This document shows positions 39,513-50,409 of a stretch of DNA of 64,000 nt, piece by piece. Position 1 is the first letter of the stretch. Each line of letters begins with the position of its first letter. Position numbers and translations under genes: made by a program. The stretch is from contig JAFMSR010000012.1 in assembly GCA_022818135.1 (NCBI GenBank), positions 12,611,157-12,675,156 on the forward strand. The letters run 5' to 3'. The notes under the pieces were generated by a model, which saw nothing but the letters and a program-made list of their open reading frames with translations, was not told the origin of the DNA and did no database searches. The stretch comes from Saxidomus purpurata (taxonomy: Eukaryota; Mollusca; Bivalvia; Venerida; Veneridae).

Positions 39513-39621
39513 CTGAAATACAATTACACAAAACAGATGAAACTTTATAAACAATTGAATTATTTGTCCCCGTAGGCTGTAACTACAAACGTCAAAGCAC
39601 AGACAGACAGCTTCACAATCG

Positions 39622-39710
39622 GAGAGAAAAGATAGCTCAGTCCCTGTAAGCTAAGGGTCCCCAGTTTGAGTCCCAGCCAGACTGCCATTTTATTTGGCAC
39701 CCAACACCGC
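39622..39710 (+). mobile_element. tRNA-derived SINE head
   Basis: GATAGCTCAGTCCCTGTAAG (A box) and CCAGTTTGAGTCCCAGCC (B box) are correctly spaced for a pol III promoter, followed by GACTGCCATTTTATTTGGCA. The tail is cut off by the MITE that starts at 39743. Lies upstream of the minus-strand exon, probably in its 5' intron or promoter region. Confidence 0.6.
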
Positions 39711-39742
39711 ACCATGACAGAATTGCTTGGTCAGTCTGTTAA

Positions 39743-40295
39743 GGTAGCTCGCAGGTTTCTCCCAGAAGTCGGTCATTTTTTTAAAAGGCAACGCAGATTT
39801 TAGATATTTTGCATGACAACCCCGTGACTATTTGACTTTTGTAGAAATAATACAGTGAAGTGATATTTCCATGGAAACTGAGTTTTTCTTGGGCCGTTTT
39901 TTCGCAATTGACGCTAAATGCGTTAACTTGCCAGTTATTTTTGCTTTGAAAATTGTTGCCCTAACATTGTTCGTTCCACAATTTTTCATATTTTTGGCAA
40001 AAAATATGAGATATTTCTACTTTTTCAGATGGATAAATGATTCGACATTACATTCATGAAAGTTAGATCGTTTCGTTATCTACATATACAGAGATATATC
40101 GAAAATAACACGAAAATTGACGAAAATACACCTCCCCGCTAGGTAGCACTTTTAACTCAGTTTCCATGGAAATATCTCTTAACCGAATTATTTCTACAAA
40201 ATCAATTAGTCACGGGGTTGTCATGCAACATATCTTAAATCTGCGTTGCCTTTTAAAAAAATGACCCCATTACTTGGGGAAACCCGCGAGCTACC
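39743..40295. mobile_element. MITE with ~145-bp inverted arms and TTAA duplication
   Basis: TTAA at 39739-39742 and 40296-40299 flanks GGTAGCTCGC... and its inverse ...GCGAGCTACC. The arms (39743 to about 39885 and about 40154 to 40295) match along almost their whole length, including AAAAGGCAACGCAGATTT, GCATGACAACCCCGTGAC, TTTGTAGAAATAAT and ATATTTCCATGGAAACTGAG. The ~270-bp centre has no transposase. A TTAA target is typical of piggyBac- and Kolobok-type transposases; which of these moved it is undetermined. Confidence 0.88.
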
Positions 40296-40407
40296 TTAAA
40301 TGACGCTTGCAATTTTATTGAACTATTATCAGCGCTAGAGTCTAGAATTCAGTATATGTCATGGTACAGACTTGTTCATGTTTCATAATTTGGGGAGAAA
40401 ATGTGTA

Positions 40408-40550
40408 ACCGGCTGGGTAGCTCATTTGGGACAAAATTCACCCTGCAAACAAAGGGTCCTTGGTTGGAGTCACAGTCAGGCCGTATATTTTTCTCGCCCA
40501 TGTGACACTTGGAAACACATGTATGCAATAACTGAAGCCGCCAGCACAAC
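40408..40550 (+). mobile_element. tRNA-derived SINE
   Basis: GGCTGGGTAGCTCATTTGGG (A-box region) and GGGTCCTTGGTTGGAGTC (B-box region) form a tRNA-like head, followed by CAGTCAGGCCGTATATTTTT, similar to the copy at 39622. No clear 3' end. Short open frames on both strands here are artefacts. Confidence 0.6.
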
Positions 40551-40672
40551 CTTGAAAGTCGGAAGAAACTGCAACATATGGTACGAAACAATGACTCATT
40601 TTTATATTGGAAATCTTGTGTCAGAAAATTCATTGTGTACATTTATTTTATATATATACAAAAATGAACTTA

Positions 40673-40818
40673 GTTTATACTAATTTAATTAAGCTCGATT
40701 GTGAAGAAAGCTTGTAGCTTATCGAGTCACTCTCGAGTCCGCCTCCTGGAAAAACCAGTACTGGTGTCATATGAGGAAGTACGGTCGTGACCCCAGTGGG
40801 GCTCGAACCCGCAACCTC
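40673..40818 (-). mobile_element. 5'-truncated tRNA-derived SINE with 14-bp target duplication
   Basis: On the minus strand it begins within the B-box region (GGTTGCGGGTTCGAGCCCC), continues through CAGTACTGGTTTTTCCAGG and ends TTAATTAAATTAGTATAAAC. CAAAAATGAACTTA flanks it exactly at 40659-40672 and 40819-40832. The long perfect duplication and 5' truncation are hallmarks of LINE-assisted retroposition and suggest a recent insertion. Confidence 0.92.
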
Positions 40819-40832
40819 CAAAAATGAACTTA

Positions 40833-42488
40833 TTTGAACTTCAGTATATTTGCACAAATTCAACATGACAAAATTCAAATTTCCTGTGATTATTTTTAAA
40901 ATGTTTATGTGCAATTCAAAGAATGATGCTTTTACCATTAATTATACAAAATACCCCTAAAATTGCTTTTTAAAATTAGTAAGGGGTATGTGCATAATAC
41001 CACCATATTTCTTCCAATAAAATTGCTAAAAAGAGGAAATTAATGCTTCCTGAAAAAGCTTTTTATGAGAAAGCAACATAGCTATTTCAACAAACAAAAT
41101 GAAAATTGAGCGAGATATAATTATATCATCTCTATATGAGGTTATTTGAAACATGAACGGCCGAGAACTATTTAAATTCTAGTAATCTTAATCCTTGTCT
41201 CATACATTTTGTGAGTAATGGCACACACCAAATGCCGTCATCTAGTATTCATACATTACTCAGTGTATAATCTAGGTTTTGATTTATATGAGTCCCTGGG
41301 ACGCACATTTTTCAAAACAATGAGTCCCAGCTATGACACAATGAGTCCCTTTCCGAAAATGTCAGAAAATAGAATCGGATATCCCCGCCGAATTATTTTG
41401 TTGCGAATCGCCGCTGTGATGTGTTTTTTTTTTTCAAATATAATTGTTTCTAAAAGTATTGAGTTACTGAAAATATTAATTACCTTTTACGTAGATTTAA
41501 AATATTTATTTCCGTTAAAAATCTGTAATTAGTCGAGGTTTATTCCCCAATTAGCATTTGTCACTTGCGAATGTCGCGGTAGGTGTGAAAAATTTGAGCA
41601 TTCATAAACTACGTCAACTTTGAAATCTTGAGCTTGATTGAGTAACGTTTGATAATTTGTGAATGCGAAAAGTATTTTCAATTAACTTAATTAACATTTA
41701 TAAGTTCCAACTATTCTTTATTTAAAATAAACGTTATGTTTATAACAAAATCGCGGCGCTTCAAGCCGATTTTTTCTAAGTAACAATTTTCTTCTACAAT
41801 GTATTTACTTTAAAGAATTACCTTTGCCGAATAAAATAATTTCTACAGCCACTTCTTTTAACTTCATAAAGCCACAGGTGTTACGAGATCAAAGCGCGTA
41901 TGCCGACGCTGAGTTTTCTTTGATCCAAGCGATGCACGTGCCATTAAAAAGACCAAATATTTTAACAGGTAGTGACAAGTCTGATTATTTTTGAATTATA
42001 AAAACTAGTTTGGAATAGAAAATGTTTGAGTAAGTTTTATTTTGGTTATGCACTATCAAGCCATAAAAATGTACGTCGGTCTGCAAATATTTTCGAATTT
42101 AATAAATGTACAAAAGTAAAAAATATGTGTATACAAATTTTAACGGAAAATAATTCTACTTTGATGTCAAGTTAGCTATCTTAAACACCACTCAAAGTAC
42201 CGCGATTTTACACCCGCAAAGTGCCGCGATTTTTTAACAATTTCATGTGAAAATTCTTCGAAATACTCGCAGGAAACGCAAGTTCGTGGAAGATATTCTT
42301 TTATACAAACTGCCGTGAGCATATACCCAAGTCTCGCTTTTCACATGCTTGCGTCCTAAAGGACGCACATATTTCAAATCTTTGCGTCCTTTGCATTTTT
42401 TGTGCGTCTATGACGCAGGACGCACGGCTAGATTATTCACTGCATTACTGGTTGATTCTTACCATTGTTTCATACTAACTGACAATAA
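40833..42488. other. intergenic, no gene recognised
   Basis: AT-rich. A segment with GTTGCGAATCGCCGC at 41401 resembles one at 21568. A ~40-bp GGACGCACAT...TTTCAAA phrase appears near 41299 and 42362. Neither could be assigned to a known element. Confidence 0.35.
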
Positions 42489-42799
42489 GGCCAAAAAAAA
42501 TATCTGTGTTTCGGGCAACCCGACCCTCCCTAGCGAAACCCCCCGACCCTCGAGGTTTTTTTTTTCAAAAAAAAAAAAAAAAAATGGAAAAAAAAAAAAA
42601 TGGAAAAAGAAATTTTTTTTTTTAATGTGTCCCTACCCTACCTAGCATTCTTGGGACCTTTGCCCTAAACACAGATTGTTTATTTCCAACCTAAAGCATT
42701 TTTTTTTTTATTTAAAAAAAAACACAAAAAAAACTTTGCCTCTACCCTACCTAAAATTTTTGGGACCGTTGCCCTAAACACAGATTTTTTTTTTTGGCC
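42489..42799. mobile_element. Harbinger-like MITE with TAA duplication
   Basis: GGCCAAAAAAAATATCTGTG starts the element at 42489, and its inverse (CACAGA, T run, GGCC) ends it at 42799. TAA flanks both sides (42486-42488 and 42800-42802). GGCC termini with a three-base TAA/TTA target are typical of PIF/Harbinger elements. The right arm text (CTACCCTACCTA, TTGGGACC, TTGCCCTAAACACAGATT) occurs twice, at about 42633-42680 and 42741-42786, so part of the arm is duplicated. No transposase. Confidence 0.75.
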
Positions 42800-42965
42800 T
42801 AATTCACTAACTTACGACTGTCTATGAAGGGATTTAGTTGTTAATTATTACTGTTGATTTCCTCCTGTGAGTTCAGTCTTCCTCGTTTGACTCATAAGTT
42901 AGTTTACAGTTTCAGGCCATGACTTACTATTTTATACAGATCAAGTTTAGTCACTGCAAAATTAA

Positions 42966-44304
42966 CAAGAGCTGTCCATAAGACAGCACGCTCGACTATT
43001 GTGGGTGTTTGATAATAAAACAAAACTTTTATCAGTATAATAGCAAAACAAAATTCTGCTAACTACTAAGTATAAACTAGGAAAGTTGAATCATAAAAAA
43101 CGTCAAAATCTGTAACTATAGATTTAATTTTTGGTAAATTAATGGTTTGATACAAAATTTACCCTGAACACTATTGCAAGGTTTGATATAACTACCATAA
43201 GTGGTTACTGTGATATGTGCATGATAGTACCTTGCATGCAAAACTTTACCAAATTTTCAAAGTCAAACAAGGGCCATAATTTGCACTAAATTTAAACAAG
43301 AGTTATCTGTCTTGACTGTGTGACACCTCTTAAGACATTAAAAAAGTTTCAAGTCAATATCATAAGTGGTTACTGAGATATGTGCATGATAGTACCTAGC
43401 AGGCAAAACTTTAACCAAATTTTCAAAGTCAAACAAGGGCCATAATTAGTACTAAATTTATACAAGAGTTATCTGACTTGACTGTGTGACACCCCTAGAG
43501 ACATTAACGAAGTTTCAAGTCAATATCATAAGTGGTTACTGAGATATGTGCATGATAGTACCTAGCAGGCAAAACTTTAACCAAATTTTCAAAGTCAAAC
43601 AAGGGCCATAATTTGTACTAAATTTATACAAGAGTTATCTGCCTTGATTGTATGACACCCCTAAAGACATGAAAAAAGTTTCCTGCAATATCATAAGTGG
43701 TTACTGAGGTATGTACATGATAGTACCTAGCAGGCAAAACTTTAACCAAATTTTCAAAGTCAAACAAGGGCCATAATTAGTACTAAATTTATACAAGAGT
43801 TATCTGACTTGACTGTGTGACACCCCTAGAGACATTAACGAAGTTTCAAGTCAATATCATAAGTGGTTACTGAGATATGTGCATGACAGTACCTAGCAGG
43901 CAAAACTTTAACCAAATATTCAAAGTCAAACAAGGGCCATAATTTGTACTAAATTTTTTCAAGAGTTATCTGACTTGATTGTATGACACCCCTAAAGACA
44001 TGAACAAAGTTTCAAATCAATATTATAAGTGGTTACTGAGATATGTGCATGATAGTACCTAGCAGGCAAAACTTTAACCAAATTTTCAAAGTCAAACAAG
44101 GGCCATAATTTGTATTAAATTTTTTCAAGAGTTATCTGCCTTGATTGTATGACACCCCTAAAGACATGAACAAAGTTTCAAGTCAAAATCATAAGTGGTT
44201 ACTGAGATATAAGCATGATAGTACCTAGCAGGCAAAACTTTAACCAAAGCAAAGGGGAGCACAAGTGACGTAAAGCCCTATTCTCCAATAGTCAAGCTAA
44301 AAAG
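42966..44304 (+). mobile_element. GAGCTGTCC element with short inverted ends and an internal satellite-like array
   Basis: Starts CAAGAGCTGTCCATAAGACA, GCACGCTCGACTATTG. Ends CAATAGTCAAGCTAAAAAG at 44286-44304. GCTCGACTATTG (42990-43001) and the inverse of CAATAGTCAAGC (44286-44297) match at 11 of 12 positions. No transposase frame. The interior is mainly the 166-bp array listed separately. A decayed piece of one more unit follows to about 44430. Confidence 0.65.
43160..44275. repeat. tandem array, ~166-bp unit, about seven copies
   Basis: The landmark AAGTGGTTACTGAGATATGT begins at about 43201, 43366, 43532, 43697, 43863, 44029 and 44195, a spacing of 165 or 166 each time. Units also share CATGATAGTACCTAGCAGGC, AAACAAGGGCCATAATT and GACACCCCTA(G/A)AGACAT. 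Alternating subtypes (ATACAAGAG versus TTTCAAGAG) suggest higher-order duplication. Confidence 0.92.
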
Positions 44305-46320
44305 AAAGGGCCATAAATTTTTGTACTTAAATTTTTTCAAGAGATTTTATGTGCCTATTGTATAATGCATTAACTGCACACCCCCTAAAAGTTAAAGCAT
44401 GAACAAAAATTATGTTGATGAAGTTTGTTTTTATTTTTTTTTTTTATAAACTGGGGGTTTTTTGTTTTAATCCCGGCGGGGCACTGGAAATTTCATAAAC
44501 ACTTTTGTGTTTCCTCTCCATCTAGAGATAACTGACCAGAGAGTATGGGTGCTAAACACAGGTCACTTAAAAGAACCAAGGGATCTCTTCGTAAAAGAGC
44601 TAGGGTCTGGTACCCGTATTCTGTTGTGTCTCCCCTACCCAAAAGCAGTTGAAATGTTTCCCGCATTAATCATGTCTCTCCCTATTTGTCATATACTAGC
44701 TTTGTATAACTTACTCTTCTAACCAAACCTAGCTCTTCTTTTGCTTTTAATCTTCTTATCATTCTACCAATATATTTGTGGCTGTGCTCAAAATGGCTTT
44801 TATATTAAAGGAAGATAGATTGAGCCAGACTATTGAAATTTCAGTATTGTTTTTTCACTCAGTAAAACTGAAACGAATTACATTTATATTTTCATGATCT
44901 ACTTACTGTGAATTAAATTTAGAAAAACTCAATTCTCTAAAATTCAACGCCCCATTTTACATATACATGGTGAAACCTAACATGATATTGATAATGCAAG
45001 AAGTACTAGTTTGTGTACATCAATCAGGTGACAAAACTGATGTGTGACAATGATTATGTATAATGCATTACCATCTAAGGTACATCAAGGATACAGGTAG
45101 GGCGTTGATACTCTGCGGTATTAGCTGATAATTCAACTAAAATGTTAAAGCAAGTCACTATACTACACACCCGAATAAATTAACTAGTTAACAAAATTTA
45201 AAGATTTGGTTTGATGGCCAATAAATGATTGTGCTTATCCATGTGATCACACTCTGTATGTACCTCTTGGAAACCCTTTGAGATTGAAGTAGAGTGCTCT
45301 AGCGCCTTCAAATTTTATCAGCTGTCAAACAGTATCAGGAATACTCTAACGGTTCCTGACGGTATATTGCAGATTGCAATGATTACAGTTTCCTCCAAAG
45401 TTTTATGCAAACAATAGACTTGTCGTCAGATTATTACTATACTTTTCAAAAAAGATACACAGATTTAAGTGTTTTGGGAATAGTGAACTAAATAATTGAA
45501 ATTAGCATTTTCTTGTGCGCAATAAATTGTCAAATACTTCCTTAAAAAGACATGATTTCCTTTGTGGCATGTACAGTACTGTACATGTTGCTTCAATAGT
45601 CTGTAAGGCTGGGTGAACTTCCATCTTTCGATCTACCTTATAGTATAAATTAGGACAATCGAGAAGTTCATGAAAATTTGTACACATTTGGAGGTAACCG
45701 GTTTTGAGTAGTACACACACAAATTTGGGGGCCATGGTTCGAAATGAACTTGGGCCGAATCTGCTGCATCTCGAGTGAACACGGAACAATAATCAATAGC
45801 GATACATTTAAAAAAAATATGGAATATGCCTGAACATGCAGCATTTGAACGCTTCCTTACTTATTGCTTATCTGGAGATCATCACTGTTGCTGCATAGAC
45901 CGTTGTTAAATTTGCAAACTGAACAGCTGATTTCAAGAAGCAGTTCGATTAGTTATTCCCAGTAATGAATTTTTAGGTTAAAATGTAATAAATATTTATG
46001 TCGTTTAGTCAAAATAGATCAAAGACCTATAAACTATAGCAGTTGGTTTTCAATAGCTACAGCATTTTATATCACATGTGTTCAGAATGTGTTCAAAAGT
46101 AGAAAATGACATTGAGATACAGTCACCTATAAGCACTTTTGTAATAAGAAGTGTCTTGATTCAAATTACAAAATTGCGTTAGTGAAGAAAGACATACATG
46201 TACAAGAACCATATGTATATAGTTACCTTTTTGTTTTATGATGTACATGTAGATACATACCATAGTACATACTGTGCATTCTTAATGAGTGTGTTTGCAT
46301 GTTTATAGTCATTAGTAAAA

Positions 46321-46324
<4 letters not shown>
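44305..46324. other. intergenic, no gene recognised
   Basis: 44440-44720 reads like an old dispersed repeat (GGCGGGGCACTGGAAATTTC, TCTAGAGATAACTGACCAGA). The rest is AT-rich. The minus-strand frame at 45502-45789 (95 codons) has no family resemblance and no convincing splice sites. Confidence 0.35.

Positions 46325-46400
<76 letters not shown>
46325..46400. repeat. T homopolymer, 76 bases
   Basis: An uninterrupted T run following AAAA. On the minus strand it could be the A tail of a retroposed sequence, but no matching body is evident to its left. Length may be an assembly estimate. Confidence 0.9.
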
Positions 46401-46401
<1 letters not shown>

Positions 46402-47760
46402 GCTTTTCCCGTGCCTCGGTTCACTTTTACTTAGAAACAACATCTCTGAAACCATAGAGCAGATGTTAATGAAACTTGGCAGGGATGTGTCTTTCATGAA
46501 GCTCTAACAGGCCTTAACCGCCTATTTAATAAGTTAGGGAAAACTTTAAAGATCTCCAGTGAAACCACAAGACCTTGAGCTTAGATATTTAGCATGTAGG
46601 ATTGCATAGTGGACATAGTTCAAATTATGACCCCTGTTCTCTTGATTTTACACAAGGTCTTTCAAATAGTATGGTCCGGAAACGAGAGTAATACGATAAA
46701 AACTTGCCTCGGATCACGTGACAAACATCCGGGTACCCGCCTTTTGGAAAAAGAAAGAAATTATGATACTTTATATCTACGTATATCCGATATTTTACCA
46801 ATCAATTTGACCAACAAGGAGTGATCCTTAATACAATATTGCTCCCTATCATTACATAATATTATATTTTACCGATGTTTCGTTTTAGGTGGATTTACGC
46901 ATTGGAAAGTGACCTCTACGAACTGGTTTTTTCACAAAGACCAAAAGCCGAAAACCGACCTAATTTTAGCGCTTCTTTCCTACTTGCATGGTGTTCATGG
47001 GATTGATGTAACATCTTTTTCTCATAGATTTAAGTCTAAGTACGTCTGTTATGTCTTAGATTTTCGTATTTCATCTGTATTTTAATTTTCTGGGGGGGGT
47101 TGGGTCTGTTCAAAATCTAAAAATGGCGTCAATGGTGATTTTTTTCGCGATACGGTGATATTTTGTGCACAGGTTTTCACTATATATTTAGGGTCAAATG
47201 ATGGAAAATTGCTAATTAAAATGTAAATTAAGAGTTATTTTTGAACGGATATGAATTAGATTTTCGGTTTTTTATTTTATAACATAATAACGTACAGTTT
47301 TGTAAGACCAGTATCGCGAGTCAAATGACCATCCCAAGACGGAATAGCATGGACCGTGTTTAACTCGCGTTAAAGATAATAGTTAATTATATATAGGGGT
47401 TTTAATTTCACAGTTTTACAGAAAATTTCATCAGCTTTCCAATTATACCACCATTTTTAAATTAAATGTGGTATTTAAATGACACGATGACGGGGGGCGG
47501 TTTTGCATACAACTATCGGACAAATACCAGTTTACTCGCTCGGCGTGATAAATGCGCGGCGTGATAAACGCTTCCCGGGCGAGACAAGATTTCAGTACGA
47601 TAAGACATTTATAGAGGGCGTTTCCGGACCATACTATTTGAAAGACCTTGTTTTACATAAGCTTTTATAAAACAAATTCTGAAACCACATGTTCGCTAGC
47701 TAAGATAGTAAGCATATCTGGCTTTAAAGAGTGGACCTCTACCTGTTTGACCCCCTTTGA
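46401..47760 (-). repeat. old dispersed repeat, split by a younger MITE
   Basis: 46430-46652 and 47651-47760 are two halves of one repeat of the family at 60010-62065, with shared phrases TCTGAAACCA, GTTAATGAAACTTGGCAGG, GATATTTAGCATGTAGGATT and ATAGTGGAC. Removing 46653-47650 and one TTTTACA restores CTTGATTTTACATAAGC, which matches the family's uninterrupted TTTTACATAGGCTTATA at 61635. Confidence 0.75.
46653..47650. mobile_element. MITE with 32-bp perfect inverted ends and 7-bp target duplication
   Basis: 46653-46684 (CAAGGTCTTTCAAATAGTAT, then GGTCCGGAAACG) is exactly repeated in inverse at 47619-47650. TTTTACA flanks it on both sides (46646-46652 and 47651-47657). Length is 998 bp, with no transposase. 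The CAAGG terminus fits the YARNG ends of hAT elements, but hAT duplications are normally 8 bp, so the superfamily is uncertain. Perfect ends imply a recent insertion. Confidence 0.92.
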
Positions 47761-48749
47761 CCACATATCTTTATTCCATTTTAATTGTGTTCAAAACACC
47801 TAGTCTGATTGATCGTGATTGGATTATCACACCTAGTTTAATATGATTGCTGATTGAATTACGCACAACTAAGAAGCATTTATTGATTAAGCTTTTCCCC
47901 CGAACGACATAAATTCAGTATACAATTCTCGTCATGTTATAATATCATCTTTTGTTCGTTTTGTATAACATTACGAGAAGAATATTTTGATAAAAAATCT
48001 TCCTGAAACTTGAAAAAATTTATCATGAAAAAAAGAGCCAACTACATAAATTATACAGAAAATATCAAGAAGAGTGATATTCAAATTGACTCAACACGGG
48101 TTTATGACTACCCTGTTGAAATGTATTATACTTTGCATGACCAAATTATGATTATTATGTAAACTAGCTATATTCTTTTTCCACTTGTAAAAAATTGTAA
48201 ATAATATCTAATTAATATAACTAGTTATTAATCTTTCTTCTATCTGAAAATTACAGACACAACAGAACATGTATCTGTAAAAACCGAAACAGCGATTAAT
48301 ATTTATTTTTTTCTTCTTATTATGCGGTAAAACTTTCATATATATTAAATTGATATTTATTCATTTAGTTTTGAAATAAAAAAACATTTTCTGATATTAC
48401 TACACTACAAAGTTCATCATTAATTAGCAATATCCTAATATCTGGCATAATGTTTTCTATCTATAAATATATGCTTGCACACTACATTATACCATGTCAT
48501 TTAATAATCTAATTGTTACTGATGTAAAGTCATTGATGCCGATACTGCGGTATCATGTTGAAGTGCTTTCAATATTATTTAATGAGTCACTTAATGAATG
48601 AATCGTTTTTAACATAGATGATTCCATGGGTAATAGTTGTTTAAAATGTTCCGCAAAGAAACGTCAAATGCCGTATTTTGCTGATTAATGCAAATACCTG
48701 CAAATGTCTGCTTGATAAACTTAGAGACTAAACAGTCAATTTGTATAGA
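47761..48749. other. no feature seen
   Basis: AT-rich sequence. Its short open frames match nothing I recognise. Confidence 0.3.
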
Positions 48750-48862
48750 CCTGTAGGGGAAACGCAGATGGTGACAATTTTATACGTATGAAAATGCAGA
48801 AAATATGAACTAAGAGAGAAAACGCAGACAATTTGTAGATATGGGAAAAACGCAGATAATAT
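48750..48862 (-). repeat. cluster of GAAAACGCAGAC motifs
   Basis: GGAAACGCAGATGG (48758), GAAAATGCAGAAAA (48790), GAGAAAACGCAGAC (48816) and GGAAAAACGCAGAT (48844) occur at about 25-35-bp spacing in one orientation. The reverse complement is the motif clustered at 49245-49515 and 50190-50275. Confidence 0.7.
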
Positions 48863-49098
48863 AAACGTTTATAAACACAATCAACATACAAAAACTTAAA
48901 ATTATTTTATAGGGTAGTGTATAAGTAAATTGTAAACATTTTCGCATTTTATAAATGAATAAAGAATTCATTTTGTAATTTAAAGCCAAAACTAAAAGGG
49001 GAGGGACCACAAAAAAAAAAAACCCCCAAAAAAAACCACCCCCAAAAATACTGGTTTGATGTTTTGTTGTACTCTTCGATTATAACCTTCAAGAAATA

Positions 49099-49125
49099 AA
49101 ATTATTATTATTATTAAAGTTATTA

Positions 49126-49193
<68 letters not shown>

Positions 49194-49194
49194 T
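49099..49194. repeat. ATT trinucleotide microsatellite
   Basis: About 30 ATT units with two small interruptions (AAAGT, ATC) at the left. A leading AGAAATAAA is reminiscent of a retroelement 3' end, but no body was identified. Confidence 0.95.
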
Positions 49195-49244
49195 TAATTT
49201 CAACAATAAGAAAACGTCACTGTTTTACTTTATCAAAGTATTCT

Positions 49245-49515
49245 GCGTTTTGCCACTGCTTCTGTGTGCGTATGTTGTCCGCATTTTACCACCATTAATA
49301 TTATGCTGTATGTCGTCTGCGTTTTTCAAATTCAACTACATGTATATCAATTTGTATATCGTCTGCATTTTGAAAGTACTACAGTATGGGTGAGTCGTCT
49401 GCTTTTTCTCAGTAGATAAGATAGCAGTTACTATTATCAATTAGTGATACATGTGTATGTCGTCTGCGTTTTCCAACTAGTATTCTGTGTGTATGTTGTC
49501 TGCGTTTTCCCAGTA
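49245..49515 (+). repeat. cluster of GTCTGCGTTTTCC motifs
   Basis: Seven copies: 49246 (TTCTGCGTTTTGCC), 49278 (GTCCGCATTTTACC), 49315 (GTCTGCGTTTTTC), 49355 (GTCTGCATTTTGA), 49397 (GTCTGCTTTTTCTC), 49460 (GTCTGCGTTTTCC) and 49498 (GTCTGCGTTTTCCC). Most are preceded by TGTATGTC or TGTATGTT and followed by AGTA. Spacing is 32-63 bp. Linkers are otherwise different. Confidence 0.75.
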
Positions 49516-50189
49516 GATTAAATCGAATGAATATATAGATTCATAGTATATTTGTATCACTTACTGATATAACTGTGATCTTTTCCGTGTCATAATATTG
49601 TTGAAATTATTAATATGAAAAAGGTGATGTGATATTATTTTCACAAACTTAGGTCTATGCTTATGTACTTTGTACAAAATTTACACTTATCTGACTAGAG
49701 TGACATTTGTTCATCGGTAAACGTAAATCAGATCTATTATAAGATAATACATTTACGGAATATATTAAACAAATTGCTGTATTTGTTGGTCGACAAATGT
49801 TTGTTTTATGAATATGCATGTACATATATATGTACCTCTAAATATATATGTTAAAATTATATTATTAAAAAAAAATGGGGGGGGGAAACTCTCTAACATG
49901 TGATTTTCAAAATTATATTACTTAAACCAGAAGTCATAGATCTAGATGAAATAATTCACAACATTAAAATATATATTTCATCTATTACTGACGTGTTGTT
50001 TCTTTGTTGGCATATCACTTCACATTAGTTATATTATTTTATTAATGCATTCATGACTGTTAATCACACCATCTTCATTCATTTAATAGATTTATCAGTC
50101 CCTCTTTATTCGATTTAATTCAGGAACAATAAACCAATCAATAATTGTCCACACCTTAAATCATTATCTCTTTCACACAGTATCTATCA

Positions 50190-50275
50190 ATAATGTTGTC
50201 TGCGTTTTCTGAATGCCCGTCTGCGTTTTCCCTCTTTGTTTATATTGTCTGCGTTTTCCGTCTGCATTTTATACA
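50190..50275 (+). repeat. second cluster of GTCTGCGTTTTCC motifs
   Basis: Four copies in 80 bp: GTCTGCGTTTTCTG, GTCTGCGTTTTCCC, GTCTGCGTTTTCC and GTCTGCATTTTA. Same orientation as 49245-49515. Confidence 0.75.
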
Positions 50276-50409
50276 GGCCCAATTGTTTCTTTTTCGGGAA
50301 AGAACACCAAATGATACAAAATCTTGGTTTTGCAAATGGAAGAAAATAGCTAGGTCATTAACCTTGTAGTAGATCCAGACATCTATTATAGCAACTATAA
50401 ATCTATAAA

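Noticed and set aside
45502..45789. 95-codon minus-strand frame
   Set aside because: No recognisable domain or splice signals; likely chance.
46236..46497. Lysine-rich open frames
   Set aside because: They translate the 76-base T homopolymer on the minus strand.
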